From Actinomycetota bacterium (GTDB lineage: Bacteria > Actinomycetota > Acidimicrobiia > Acidimicrobiales > JAMCPL01), in NCBI GenBank assembly GCA_023379725.1, contig JAMCPC010000108.1, positions 9,856-31,379 of the forward strand: a stretch of DNA of 21,524 nucleotides, written 5' to 3'. Both the position numbers and the translations under genes were made by a program. Below the pieces are notes generated by a model. It was not told the DNA's origin. It saw only the letters and a program-made list of their open reading frames with translations, and made no database searches. This document shows, piece by piece, positions 1 to 7,354 of the stretch (position 1 is its first letter; each line of letters starts with the position of its first letter).

Positions 1-563
1 GCTGCATTGCAACCCGGCCGTTTCAATGCAGCCAGCAGAGCCAATGGCCTACCGATAGTAATACCCCTACCCACTATGACCACATGCCTGCCATCCAGAT
101 TTATCCCGTTTGCCGCCAGTAACTCCAGGATGCCTGCCGGAGTGCATGGTAATACCCTGGGCTTACCCATGACCAGCATCCCCAGGTTCACAGGATGGAG
201 ACCGTCGACATCCTTTGCCGGGTTGACCGCCAGCAGTGCCTCCTCCTCATTGAGGCCTTTCGGCAACGGCAGCTGAATGAGGTAAGCATGGACTCTGGGA
301 TCGGAATTGAAACGGTCGATGACCGCCATAAGCTGCTCTTGTGTGGTATCAGCCGGAAGATGTTCGTGTATCGATTCTATCCCGACCTCCGCGCAATCTT
401 CATGCTTCATCGCCACATAGCGCGACGAAGGTGGATCGTCTCCTACCAGGATAGTGCCGAGCCCCGGTACGATACCGTTCCTACGCAAGCTGGCCACCTC
501 AGTAGCTATCTCGTCACGAATCTGCTGCGCCAGCACCTCACCATTCAATATCTTGGCAGTCAT
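1..563 (-). CDS. folD: FolD, methylenetetrahydrofolate dehydrogenase/cyclohydrolase (partial, C-terminus missing)
   Basis: FolD is a cytoplasmic bifunctional enzyme that interconverts 5,10-methylene-THF and 10-formyl-THF; the latter is a cosubstrate of PurH encoded just upstream. About 187 residues are visible from an ATG at 563, and the gene leaves the window at its left end. Visible signatures are YVAMK with the catalytic lysine at residue 53, QLPLP, the KDVDG-H-P-N segment, PCTPAGILELL, and the start of the nucleotide-binding loop VGRGITIGRP. The family usually has Ser where this loop has its second Gly (VGRS). The start sits 67 bp beyond the purH stop on the same strand. The Shine-Dalgarno is weak, so folD probably depends on read-through from sucC-sucD-purH. 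Identity is secure; the exact start is reasonable but not proved. Confidence 0.93.
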   Translation of the reverse strand, partial: MTAKILNGEVLAQQIRDEIATEVASLRRNGIVPGLGTILVGDDPPSSRYVAMKHEDCAEVGIESIHEHLPADTTQEQLMAVIDRFNSDPRVHAYLIQLPLPKGLNEEEALLAVNPAKDVDGLHPVNLGMLVMGKPRVLPCTPAGILELLAANGINLDGRHVVIVGRGITIGRPLALLAALKRPGCNA

Positions 564-630
564 CTGCTCAGTTTATACCGTTTTGCTCGTGCTCCAGTAA
601 TTACTTCCGGACAACAAAACTGCCTGCTCC

Positions 631-2325
631 TCAGTGGCGGAAGTGGCGCTCGCCAGTAAACACCATGGCAATGCCGTATTCGTTCGCTGCATCGATTACC
701 GACTTATCATTGACCGAGCCTCCAGGCTGCACAACTACCTTGATCCCCGCCCTGGCAAGTACATCCAGGCCATCCCTGAAAGGGAAAAATGCATCACTGG
801 CAGCTACACCTCCATTAGATCGATCTCCTGCCTTGGTGACAGCAATCTCTGCCGCTTCTACCCTGCTCTGCTGCCCAGCACCGACACCGACTGCCTGCTC
901 GTTATTTACCACCACGATAGCATTTGAGGTGGTACGAGCACATACCAACCAAGCCATCATCACATCGTTCATACTGCCCTCTGGCAATAGTGCCTCGCTG
1001 ACCACCTCGAAGTGACTGGCATCCATCGAAACTATATCGTTGTCCTGCACCAGAAAGCTGTCTCCAAGACTCCTCACCGATAGCAGAGGCCGGTGAGGTG
1101 GCGATGCTTCAAGAAGCCTGGTAGCCTTACGCCTGGCTACAAGCATCTCTATGGCTTGGGGATCGTAAGATGGGGCGATAATCACATCCGCTTGAGGCCC
1201 CTCTACCATAGCTTCCGCCACTTCGATGCCGCAATGATCCGATATGGCAACCACTCCACCGAATGCCGACACCGGATCACATTCCAGTGCCAGTCTGTAA
1301 GCATCGGCCATCGTACTACCCAGAGCCGCACCACAGGGATTGGCATGCTTGACGATAACCGCGCCGAACTCAGAATTCCCACCCTTCTCAAAGCCTGGTT
1401 GCTCCTGTGTACGGTTAGCTTTCAACTCGTAAGCCAACCACCACGCTGATTCTGTATCAAACAAATTGATATAGGAGAGTCCCCTACCCGCGTGCTGTAC
1501 CATCGAATCCAGCCAATCCACCTGGCCGCGTACACGATACCGTGCACCTCGCTGGTGCGGATTCTCGCCGTATTTCAGACTGTCCGCAAGCTCCAGGTCC
1601 AGATCCAGCACAGGTGGGAGCGATGTGGCCTCGTTCGCTGTAGTCTCTACTGCTGCAGCCCCAACTGTGGCTCCTACCGTGGTAACTCCACCTGGCTTAG
1701 CCCCTACCGTGGTAACTCCTGCTGCGGCAGCCCCGCTCGCAACGGTATCTCCACCTGCTGCATCCTCGCTACTCAGCCCGCCATTATCTATCCACGATAC
1801 GATCGCAGTATCATAGACAGCTGTATGAGCGAAAGCCTCACGCGCCAACCGTCTGCGAGTCTCTGTGGAAAGTTCACCAAGCGTCTTTAGCTCGTCCAGC
1901 ACTGATGCGTAATCATCGGGATTAACGATCACCCCGACATGTGCAAAGTTCTTCGCCGCAGCTCTCACCATAGTAGGCCCCCCAACGTCAATCATCTCTA
2001 TAGACGGCTGACTCTTGAAGGGATACAGGTTACATACCACGAGATCTATGGGCTCTATGTCCTGTTCGGCCAGATCGGTCATGTGAGAGGGATTGTCCCT
2101 GTCAGCGAGTATGCCAGCGTGTATAGCGGGATGAAGGGTCTTTACTCTTCCGGACAGGAGAGACCCGAAGCCAGTCAGGGAAGCAACTTCGATGTGATCT
2201 ATACCCGCGTCACTGAGTACTTTGGACGTACCCCCACTTGCCAGGATCTCCCAACCCAATACTGCCAACTCACGGGAGAACTCTACCAGCCCATCCTTGT
2301 CATATACAGATATAAGTGCCCGCAT
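631..2325 (-). CDS. purH: PurH, bifunctional AICAR transformylase/IMP cyclohydrolase
   Basis: PurH catalyses the last two steps of de novo IMP synthesis in the cytoplasm: formylation of AICAR with 10-formyl-THF, then ring closure. At 564 residues it is longer than the usual 520-530. The N-terminal MGS-like cyclohydrolase domain covers about 1-180 (SVYDK, ASGGT, GRVKTLHP, CNLYPF). The transformylase domain starts near 238 (LKYGENPHQ), has the catalytic KHANPCG with Lys326/His327, and ends in the typical RHFRH. Between the domains, residues about 181-237 form an Ala/Gly/Thr/Val-rich linker with an internal repeat (VTTVGA twice) encoded by a 30-bp DNA repeat. The start ATG shares its A with the sucD stop (TAATG), so translation is probably coupled to sucD. 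purN, often next to purH in actinobacteria, is absent here. Confidence 0.97.
   Translation of the reverse strand: MRALISVYDKDGLVEFSRELAVLGWEILASGGTSKVLSDAGIDHIEVASLTGFGSLLSGRVKTLHPAIHAGILADRDNPSHMTDLAEQDIEPIDLVVCNLYPFKSQPSIEMIDVGGPTMVRAAAKNFAHVGVIVNPDDYASVLDELKTLGELSTETRRRLAREAFAHTAVYDTAIVSWIDNGGLSSEDAAGGDTVASGAAAAGVTTVGAKPGGVTTVGATVGAAAVETTANEATSLPPVLDLDLELADSLKYGENPHQRGARYRVRGQVDWLDSMVQHAGRGLSYINLFDTESAWWLAYELKANRTQEQPGFEKGGNSEFGAVIVKHANPCGAALGSTMADAYRLALECDPVSAFGGVVAISDHCGIEVAEAMVEGPQADVIIAPSYDPQAIEMLVARRKATRLLEASPPHRPLLSVRSLGDSFLVQDNDIVSMDASHFEVVSEALLPEGSMNDVMMAWLVCARTTSNAIVVVNNEQAVGVGAGQQSRVEAAEIAVTKAGDRSNGGVAASDAFFPFRDGLDVLARAGIKVVVQPGGSVNDKSVIDAANEYGIAMVFTGERHFRH
1671..1730. repeat. 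30-bp tandem repeat (2 units) in the purH interdomain linker
   Basis: Two adjacent 30-bp units share the core CCTACCGTGGTAACTCC and then diverge. A looser related segment (CCAACTGTGG) lies just to the left. The units are in frame and encode ten-residue Val-Thr-Thr-Val-Gly-Ala type blocks in the linker between the two PurH domains. The change adds linker length without disturbing either catalytic domain. Confidence 0.8.
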
Positions 2326-3209
2326 TACAAAGAGTGTACTATGTCGACCATGATCTCACCGGCTTCGGTCGGGTTCTTAGCCACCCGCACACCGGCTGCA
2401 TTCAATGCGTCCATCTTCCCCTGCGCCGTACCGGAATTGCCGGAGACGATGGCACCGGCATGCCCCATCCTCCTTCCGGGAGGTGCCGTCTGGCCGGCTA
2501 TATAGGCCACCACCGGCTTTGTCATAGATGCTGAAATAAACTCTGCCGCACTCTCTTCTGCCGACCCCCCTATCTCTCCTATCATCATGACAGCACGCGT
2601 CTCCAGATCCTGCTCAAACGCAGCCAGGCAATCTACGAAGCTGGTACCGGGAACCGGATCACCGCCAATACCGACACAGGTAGTCTGACCGACTTTCTGC
2701 TGAGAGAGCTCATGAAGTGCCTGGTATGTAAGTGTTCCCGAACGACTGACCACTCCAACCGGCCCCCCAGGAAGAGCTATATTACCGGGAGTGATACCTA
2801 TATTACATTTTCCCGGTGAGATTATCCCTGGGCAATTAGGACCTATAAGCCTGGTGGTGGGGAAATCTCTTTTCAATATGTTTACCGCACGAGCCTCATC
2901 CTGAGCAGGTATGCCTTCAGTGATGCAGACCACCAGCGATATACCGGCACCGGCAGCCTCCAATATGGCTTCCGCTGCACCACGAGGTGGCACTACTACG
3001 AACGAAGCTACCGCTCCGGTCGCCTCTACCGCCTCTTTCACCGAATCGTAGACGGGTATACCATCGACATCAGTTCCACCCTTACCGGGGGTGACACCGG
3101 CTACGACTTTCGTACCATAGTCACGGTTACGAAGTCCATGAAATCTTCCCTGGCTACCGGTCAGTCCCTGTACGATTACGGTAGTGTTCTCATCTACAAA
3201 TATACTCAA
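2325..3209 (-). CDS. sucD: SucD, succinyl-CoA synthetase alpha subunit
   Basis: SucD is the alpha subunit of the TCA-cycle enzyme that interconverts succinyl-CoA and succinate with nucleotide phosphorylation. It binds CoA and carries the phosphohistidine. The 294 residues match the usual length. Visible are the N-terminal CoA-binding fold (VIVQGLTGSQGRFH), CITEGIP, IGPNCPG, SRSGTLTYQ, GIGGDPVPGTSF and the GHAGAI loop with the phosphorylated His250. I place the start at TTG 3209: AAGGAG lies 7 nt upstream, and the nearby ATG at 3214 is out of frame and hits a stop after two codons. The start overlaps the stop of a 16-codon minicistron in the sucC-sucD gap (TTGA). The stop overlaps purH (TAATG). 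Confidence 0.96.
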   Translation of the reverse strand: MSIFVDENTTVIVQGLTGSQGRFHGLRNRDYGTKVVAGVTPGKGGTDVDGIPVYDSVKEAVEATGAVASFVVVPPRGAAEAILEAAGAGISLVVCITEGIPAQDEARAVNILKRDFPTTRLIGPNCPGIISPGKCNIGITPGNIALPGGPVGVVSRSGTLTYQALHELSQQKVGQTTCVGIGGDPVPGTSFVDCLAAFEQDLETRAVMMIGEIGGSAEESAAEFISASMTKPVVAYIAGQTAPPGRRMGHAGAIVSGNSGTAQGKMDALNAAGVRVAKNPTEAGEIMVDIVHSL

Positions 3210-3256
3210 TTCATATCTCCTTGGTTACCGCCATTACTATCCTTGGTTACCGCCAT
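3206..3256 (-). CDS. Putative 16-codon minicistron linking sucC to sucD
   Basis: After the sucC stop TAG (3261-3259), an ATG follows two bases later with AAGGA 5 nt upstream. It opens a reading frame for MAVTKDSNGGNQGDMN, whose TGA overlaps the TTG start of sucD. The peptide nearly copies the last residues of SucC because both are made of the same 22-bp repeat. It may act as a translational relay that brings ribosomes from sucC to the weak TTG start. It could also be an accident of repeat expansion; nothing shows that the peptide itself has a function. Confidence 0.35.
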   Translation of the reverse strand: MAVTKDSNGGNQGDMN

Positions 3257-3300
3257 TACTATCCTTGGTCGCCGCCATTACTATCCTTGGTCGCCGCCAT
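3219..3300. repeat. 22-bp tandem repeat, 3.7 units, across the sucC stop codon
   Basis: Three full units (3219-3240, 3241-3262, 3263-3284) and a 16-bp partial unit (3285-3300) are visible. Units 1 and 2 differ from 3 and 4 only at TTACC versus TCGCC. On the minus strand each unit carries AAGGATAGTAATG, an SD-like motif plus ATG. Because 22 is not a multiple of three, each added unit shifts the reading frame. The array therefore sets the SucC C-terminus (DSNGGDQG), the position of its stop, and the sequence leading to the sucD ribosome-binding site. Confidence 0.95.
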
Positions 3301-4428
3301 GGCCACCGCTCTGGATGCCGCATCAAGCATCGTCTTCTCTACCAGTAGTCGATCCGATATATGGCCTGCCAATATCTCTCTTCCCTCCTCGGCGTTAGTA
3401 CCGTCCAGCCTCAATACGATGGAGGACTTCAGGTCCACCCCCGCCAGGGCCTGTACTATGCCCTTTGCCACCTCATCACATCTCGTAATACCGCCAAATA
3501 TATTTACGAGAATAGACTTTACGTTTGAATCAGAATTGATGAGATCCAGCGCAGAGGTCATCAACGCAGCGTCCGCACCGCCTCCGATATCCAAGAAGTT
3601 GGCGGCGGAGCCTCCAACCTGGCTCACTACGTCAAGGGTACTCATTGCCAGCCCTGCACCATTTGCTATTATACCCACATCACCGTCAAGCCCCACATAG
3701 TTCAGTCCACGCTGCTTGGCGCTCTTCTCCCTTTCATCGGTAGTGTCCGTCGCTGCAAACTCTTCCCATTCGGGATGCCGGAACATGGCATTGTCATCCA
3801 GGGTAACTTTCGCATCAAGTGCATGCACCTTGCCGCCGGTAGTGAGTACCAGCGGGTTTATCTCGACCAGATCGCAATCACCTTCTACAAAACATCTGTA
3901 CAAGTCGACCAGCAGCTTTGCCGTCTCGCCACGAACCTCTGCATCTATGCCAGCCTTGGTGACTGCATCCATCGCCTGTGACAGCGAATATCCCTCAGAG
4001 GGATCTACATGGACCTTGACTAGTGCCTCTGGGTCTGTCCGCGCCACCTCTTCTATCTCTACCCCACCTTTTACAGAGAGCATAAGCAAATGCAACTGGG
4101 CTGCTCTATCCAGAGTGAAGCTCGCGTACCACTCCTTAGCTATATCTGTAGCGTGTTCCACCCAAAGCCTCTCGACAGTATGTCCCTTGATGTCCATACC
4201 CAGAATGTTGCCAGCGTGTTGCCTGACCTCTTCGGGCGTAGATGCCAGCTTCACCCCGCCAGCCTTGCCCCTTCCTCCTACCTTTACCTGCGCTTTTACG
4301 ACAACTGGATAACTTACCGAATCAGCAATCCTGACTGCCTCATCGACGCTTACCGCTACGCCTCCTTTTGACACCGGAATGTCATAGCGTTCAAAATACT
4401 GCTTACCCTGGTACTCAAAGAGATCCAC
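3259..4428 (-). CDS. sucC: SucC, succinyl-CoA synthetase beta subunit
   Basis: SucC is the ATP-grasp, nucleotide-binding subunit that forms the enzyme with SucD. The 389 residues match the family. The N-terminus MDLFEYQGKQYF is typical, followed by the ATP-grasp glycine loop GGRGKAGGVK, the metal-site region DLVEINPLVL, and the C-terminal ligase domain (DIGGGADAALM, VNIFGGITRCDEVAKGI). The start is GTG 4428 with AAGGAG 5 nt upstream. The last 13 residues (MAATKDSNGGDQG) come from a 22-bp DNA repeat, so this tail is probably lineage-specific and variable. sucC heads a minus-strand cluster sucC-sucD-purH-folD. A gap of 224 bp upstream holds its presumed promoter, but I see no convincing -35/-10 pair. 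Confidence 0.96.
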   Translation of the reverse strand: MDLFEYQGKQYFERYDIPVSKGGVAVSVDEAVRIADSVSYPVVVKAQVKVGGRGKAGGVKLASTPEEVRQHAGNILGMDIKGHTVERLWVEHATDIAKEWYASFTLDRAAQLHLLMLSVKGGVEIEEVARTDPEALVKVHVDPSEGYSLSQAMDAVTKAGIDAEVRGETAKLLVDLYRCFVEGDCDLVEINPLVLTTGGKVHALDAKVTLDDNAMFRHPEWEEFAATDTTDEREKSAKQRGLNYVGLDGDVGIIANGAGLAMSTLDVVSQVGGSAANFLDIGGGADAALMTSALDLINSDSNVKSILVNIFGGITRCDEVAKGIVQALAGVDLKSSIVLRLDGTNAEEGREILAGHISDRLLVEKTMLDAASRAVAMAATKDSNGGDQG

Positions 4429-4623
4429 TACTACTCCTTACCTTCTCAGCCTGTCCATGTTCTACCCCATACATACTTACAGGAGAGCACCTGACTATGC
4501 AAACTCATATGCAGTTCCGTAACGTCCTCACCGCTAAATAGGTTACAGGCATGGCACTGGAACAGACACGGCGAAGCACGCTCCTGGGAACTTTAGGAGA
4601 CTTTAGGGGTGTCCTCTGACAAA

Positions 4624-4667
4624 GGCGTCATCTGATCGGCTGCAACCTATGGTTATTTGCGAGACAG
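4624..4667 (+). mobile_element. Remnant of the MITE-like inverted-repeat element
   Basis: The strings GGCGTCATCTG, then CGGCTG, then GGTTATTTGCGAGACAG follow the same order and orientation as the right end of the full element at 17314-17537. The middle is diverged and shortened. The terminal part overlaps the 3' end of the B12-binding gene: its stop TAA and last codons (Leu-Ser-Arg-Lys) are the complement of the element end. No matching left end is visible in the rest of the sucC upstream gap, so this is a fragment. Confidence 0.6.
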
Positions 4668-5081
4668 GGCATTGGTGGTTTCTTCGCGTGCATCCAGTGC
4701 ACTTTCCAGCCAGGATGCTACCCCCTGAAGGGTCGCTCCGGGAGTAAATACCTGTGCAACACCCATCTCTGCTAACTGCTGTATATCTGATTCAGGTATA
4801 ATGCCACCTACCATCACCACGACGTCATCAAGCCCGCTGCTTGCAAGTCCGTTCAATACTTTGGGAACTATAGTCATGTGGGCACCTGACAGCAACGACA
4901 GTCCAAGTGCATCGGCATCTTCCTGCAAGACAGCTTGGACTACCTGATCAGGTGTCTGGTGCAAGCCCGTATAGATAACTTCAAAGCCTGAATCCCTCAG
5001 CGCCCTGGCAATCACCTTGGCTCCGCGATCATGCCCATCAAGGCCCGGTTTTGCTATAACGACTCTGTATGGTCGTATCAT
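4653..5081 (-). CDS. Cobalamin-binding small subunit of an acyl-CoA mutase (methylmalonyl/isobutyryl-CoA mutase type)
   Basis: The 142 residues are a stand-alone B12-binding Rossmann-like domain as in the C-terminus of methylmalonyl-CoA mutase or the small subunit of isobutyryl-CoA mutase. The adenosylcobalamin motif DxHxxG is present as GLDGHDRG (Asp15, His17, Gly20), with the SLLSGAH segment near 62-68 and GGIIPE near 93-98 that hold the nucleotide tail. It must pair with a large catalytic subunit encoded elsewhere. In actinobacteria a gene of this kind commonly lies between pcrA and sucC, and the product would feed succinyl-CoA to the neighbouring pathway if it is the methylmalonyl type. 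The last four codons and stop lie in a mobile-element end, so the original C-terminus may be altered. Which acyl-CoA is used cannot be told from this subunit. Confidence 0.88.
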   Translation of the reverse strand: MIRPYRVVIAKPGLDGHDRGAKVIARALRDSGFEVIYTGLHQTPDQVVQAVLQEDADALGLSLLSGAHMTIVPKVLNGLASSGLDDVVVMVGGIIPESDIQQLAEMGVAQVFTPGATLQGVASWLESALDAREETTNALSRK

Positions 5082-5156
5082 TAACTACCCGCCTCTACCA
5101 TTATGCTTGCAACCACCATAGTCATACCCGTACCTGCCATAAAAATCATCGTACTC

Positions 5157-5184
5157 ATTCTACCACAATCGACTACAACAGCAA
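5157..5184 (-). promoter_or_regulatory. Possible sigma-70 promoter for the B12-binding subunit gene
   Basis: On the minus strand TTGCTG (5184-5179) and TAGAAT (5162-5157) are separated by 16 bp, about 75 bp before the ATG at 5081. The -10 fits well and the -35 is moderate. The rest of the gap 5082-5234 holds no convincing gene. Confidence 0.35.
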
Positions 5185-5234
5185 CCCGACATCCACTCGC
5201 CGTAACAACCATCCATTGATTGGCAACCCCATGA

Positions 5235-7151
5235 TCAGAGGTCTCTGACCAACTCGTCGGGAATCTCAGAGATAAACCTGCTTGGGATAGAGCTGGTGTA
5301 GGCACCCCAAAGCATCCTCTCCCAGGCATGAGTCAGATACAGCCACCTCTTCGATCTGGTGATACCGACGTAACAAAGCCGCCTCTCCTCCTCCAATTGG
5401 ACAGGATCATCGATAGATCTCATATGCGGGAATACTCCATCATCCATTCCCACCATAAACACCACTTCAAACTCGAGACCCTTGGCTATATGTATCGTCA
5501 TAAGTGATACCTTACCTTCGATACCATAGAGATCATCGGCATCCGAGACCAACGCTACCGTCTCAAGCATGTCTTGCAGCTCTCCAAAGCGTCCTGCCAT
5601 CGAAACCAGCTCTGCTATATTCTCCATGCGTGACTGTGCCTCGTGGGCTTCAAGTGCTTTTATGCTTTCACGATAACCTGTTCGCTCAAGGGCGGTAGAG
5701 AGCAACTGAGCCGGCCCTGCTCCATCGTCATTCATTTTCGCCAGATCGGATATGATGAATGCCAGTTCTGCCAATGCCTCACTGGCCTTCTTTGGGGCTC
5801 CGGCTTCGGTGGCATGCAAGAAACTATCCACTAAGTTGATTCTGTTGGCTTTTGCATATTCGACCATCTTGGCCAGAGTCGCCTCCCCTACGCCCCTCTT
5901 GGGAGAATTGATGATCCTCCTGGCGGACAGATCGTCGGCAGGGTTGGCTACCACCATGAGGTAGGCGATTAGATCCTTCACCTCTCTGCGATCGTAGAAG
6001 CGGGTACTCCCGATTACCTTATACGGTATGCCCTCCATGACAAGTGCTTCCTCCAAAGCACGGCTTTGCGCGTTTGTCCGGTAAAAGACTGCCATATCGC
6101 TATAGAACAGTGCTTCCTGGTCAGCAAGCCGCTTGACCTCCCTGCTTACAAATCGGGCTTCATCGTTCTCGTCGTTAGCGCGATACCGGAAAATCGGTGG
6201 ACCCGTATCGGAACTTGTCCAAAGGTTCTTTGGGATACGAGAGCGATTATTCGATATCACTGCGTTTGCCGTATCCAGTATATTCCTGGTGGAACGGTAA
6301 TTTTGTTCGAGAGCAATGACCCTGACGTCAGGAAATGCCTTCTCGAACTCCAATATATTGCGTACGTCGGCACCTCGAAACATGTATATCGACTGATCCG
6401 CGTCCCCGACAACGCATACATTGCGATGTACCTCACCGAGCATAAGCACAAGCCTGTTCTGCACCTGGTTGGTATCCTGGTACTCATCCACCAGGATATG
6501 TTGGAATCTATCACGATACATATCCAGAACGTCCGGGCAGGCTTCAAACAGATTCACCGTAACCATGAGCAGGTCATCAAAGTCCATAGCAGAAAACTGC
6601 TTCAAGCGTTGCTGGTACTGGGAATACACCTCAGATACCGTTCTCTCGAAGGGACCACTGGCACGATCACGGTAGGATTCAAAATCCACCATCTCAGACT
6701 TGGCTGCTCCAATCTCTCTCATGAGAGCCTGGGGACGAATTTTCTTTGGGTCTACGTTGAGTTCCTTCTCAATTTGCTCGATAAGGCGACGGGAGTCCTG
6801 GGTATCGTATATAGTAAATGATTTGCTGTATCCAAATCTCTCCGCATTGGTACGCAATATCCGCACGCAAGCCGAGTGGAAAGTAGACATCCACATATAC
6901 CTCACCTCGTCACCAAGCATATCTATAAGCCTGCTGCGCATCTCATCAGCCGCTTTATTGGTAAAAGTAATTGCCAATACAGACGATGCCCGCGCTTCTC
7001 CCTCAAGGACAAGATGGGCAATGCGACTGGTAAGGACTCTGGTCTTCCCCGATCCTGCACCAGCAATTACAAGCAGGGGACTCCCCTTGTGCAACACCGC
7101 CTCACGCTGAGCAGAATTTAGACCATCCAGTAGCTCTTCTTCTGTAATCAC
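5235..7151 (-). CDS. pcrA: UvrD/PcrA-type superfamily 1 DNA helicase
   Basis: This is an ATP-dependent 3'-5' DNA helicase for repair and replication restart. The SF1A motifs appear in order: Q motif LNSAQREAV (11-19), Walker A GAGSGKT (31-37), TFTNKAADEM, DEYQD Walker B (222-226), GDADQSIY, QNYRST (283-288), FYRTNAQSR, the motif V region TIHIAKGLEFE, and VGITRSK motif VI. At 638 residues it is shorter than typical PcrA/UvrD (about 720-780) and ends soon after motif VI, so the usual C-terminal extension, including the Tudor-like part that contacts RNA polymerase in PcrA, is missing. The start is GTG 7151 with GGAG about 9 nt upstream, and the N-terminus aligns with the family there. UvrD2 or another paralogue cannot be excluded. 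Confidence 0.93.
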   Translation of the reverse strand: MITEEELLDGLNSAQREAVLHKGSPLLVIAGAGSGKTRVLTSRIAHLVLEGEARASSVLAITFTNKAADEMRSRLIDMLGDEVRYMWMSTFHSACVRILRTNAERFGYSKSFTIYDTQDSRRLIEQIEKELNVDPKKIRPQALMREIGAAKSEMVDFESYRDRASGPFERTVSEVYSQYQQRLKQFSAMDFDDLLMVTVNLFEACPDVLDMYRDRFQHILVDEYQDTNQVQNRLVLMLGEVHRNVCVVGDADQSIYMFRGADVRNILEFEKAFPDVRVIALEQNYRSTRNILDTANAVISNNRSRIPKNLWTSSDTGPPIFRYRANDENDEARFVSREVKRLADQEALFYSDMAVFYRTNAQSRALEEALVMEGIPYKVIGSTRFYDRREVKDLIAYLMVVANPADDLSARRIINSPKRGVGEATLAKMVEYAKANRINLVDSFLHATEAGAPKKASEALAELAFIISDLAKMNDDGAGPAQLLSTALERTGYRESIKALEAHEAQSRMENIAELVSMAGRFGELQDMLETVALVSDADDLYGIEGKVSLMTIHIAKGLEFEVVFMVGMDDGVFPHMRSIDDPVQLEEERRLCYVGITRSKRWLYLTHAWERMLWGAYTSSIPSRFISEIPDELVRDL

Positions 7152-7217
7152 CTCGTATTACTCCGAGATATATCACTATGAGATAGACTACTCCAAGACA
7201 GGTTGCTCCGCAGCGCA

Positions 7218-7277
7218 CCACTAAGCAATCCGACACTCAGCAATCCGGTCACAGGGCATGCACCACTCAGCAATGCA
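7218..7277. repeat. 15-bp direct repeats between guaA and the helicase gene
   Basis: Units of the form CACTMAGCAATSC occur at about 7218, 7233 and 7263, that is at one and two multiples of 15 bp. They fill the middle of the 203-bp gap between the guaA stop and the helicase start. A 67-codon open frame crosses the gap but is low in complexity and is not called a gene. Confidence 0.65.
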
Positions 7278-7354
7278 CAGACCCGTAATAAAACACTCCT
7301 CCATAATAGAGTACTCTGAGATACGCCACCACCCAGCAGCAGGCTATCCACCTG

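Noticed and set aside
4462..4520. A promoter for sucC (TTACGG-N17-CATAGT on the minus strand)
   Set aside because: Both boxes match the consensus poorly, so it is not listed as a feature.
5081..5329. An 82-codon minus-strand frame ending in TAATG at the B12-binding gene start
   Set aside because: It begins inside the helicase coding sequence in another frame, has no conserved features, and the gap contains a plausible promoter instead.
7148..7351. A 67-codon minus-strand frame between guaA and the helicase whose TGA overlaps the helicase GTG
   Set aside because: Low complexity made of 15-bp repeats, no family signature, and no good ribosome-binding site; the overlap is probably chance.
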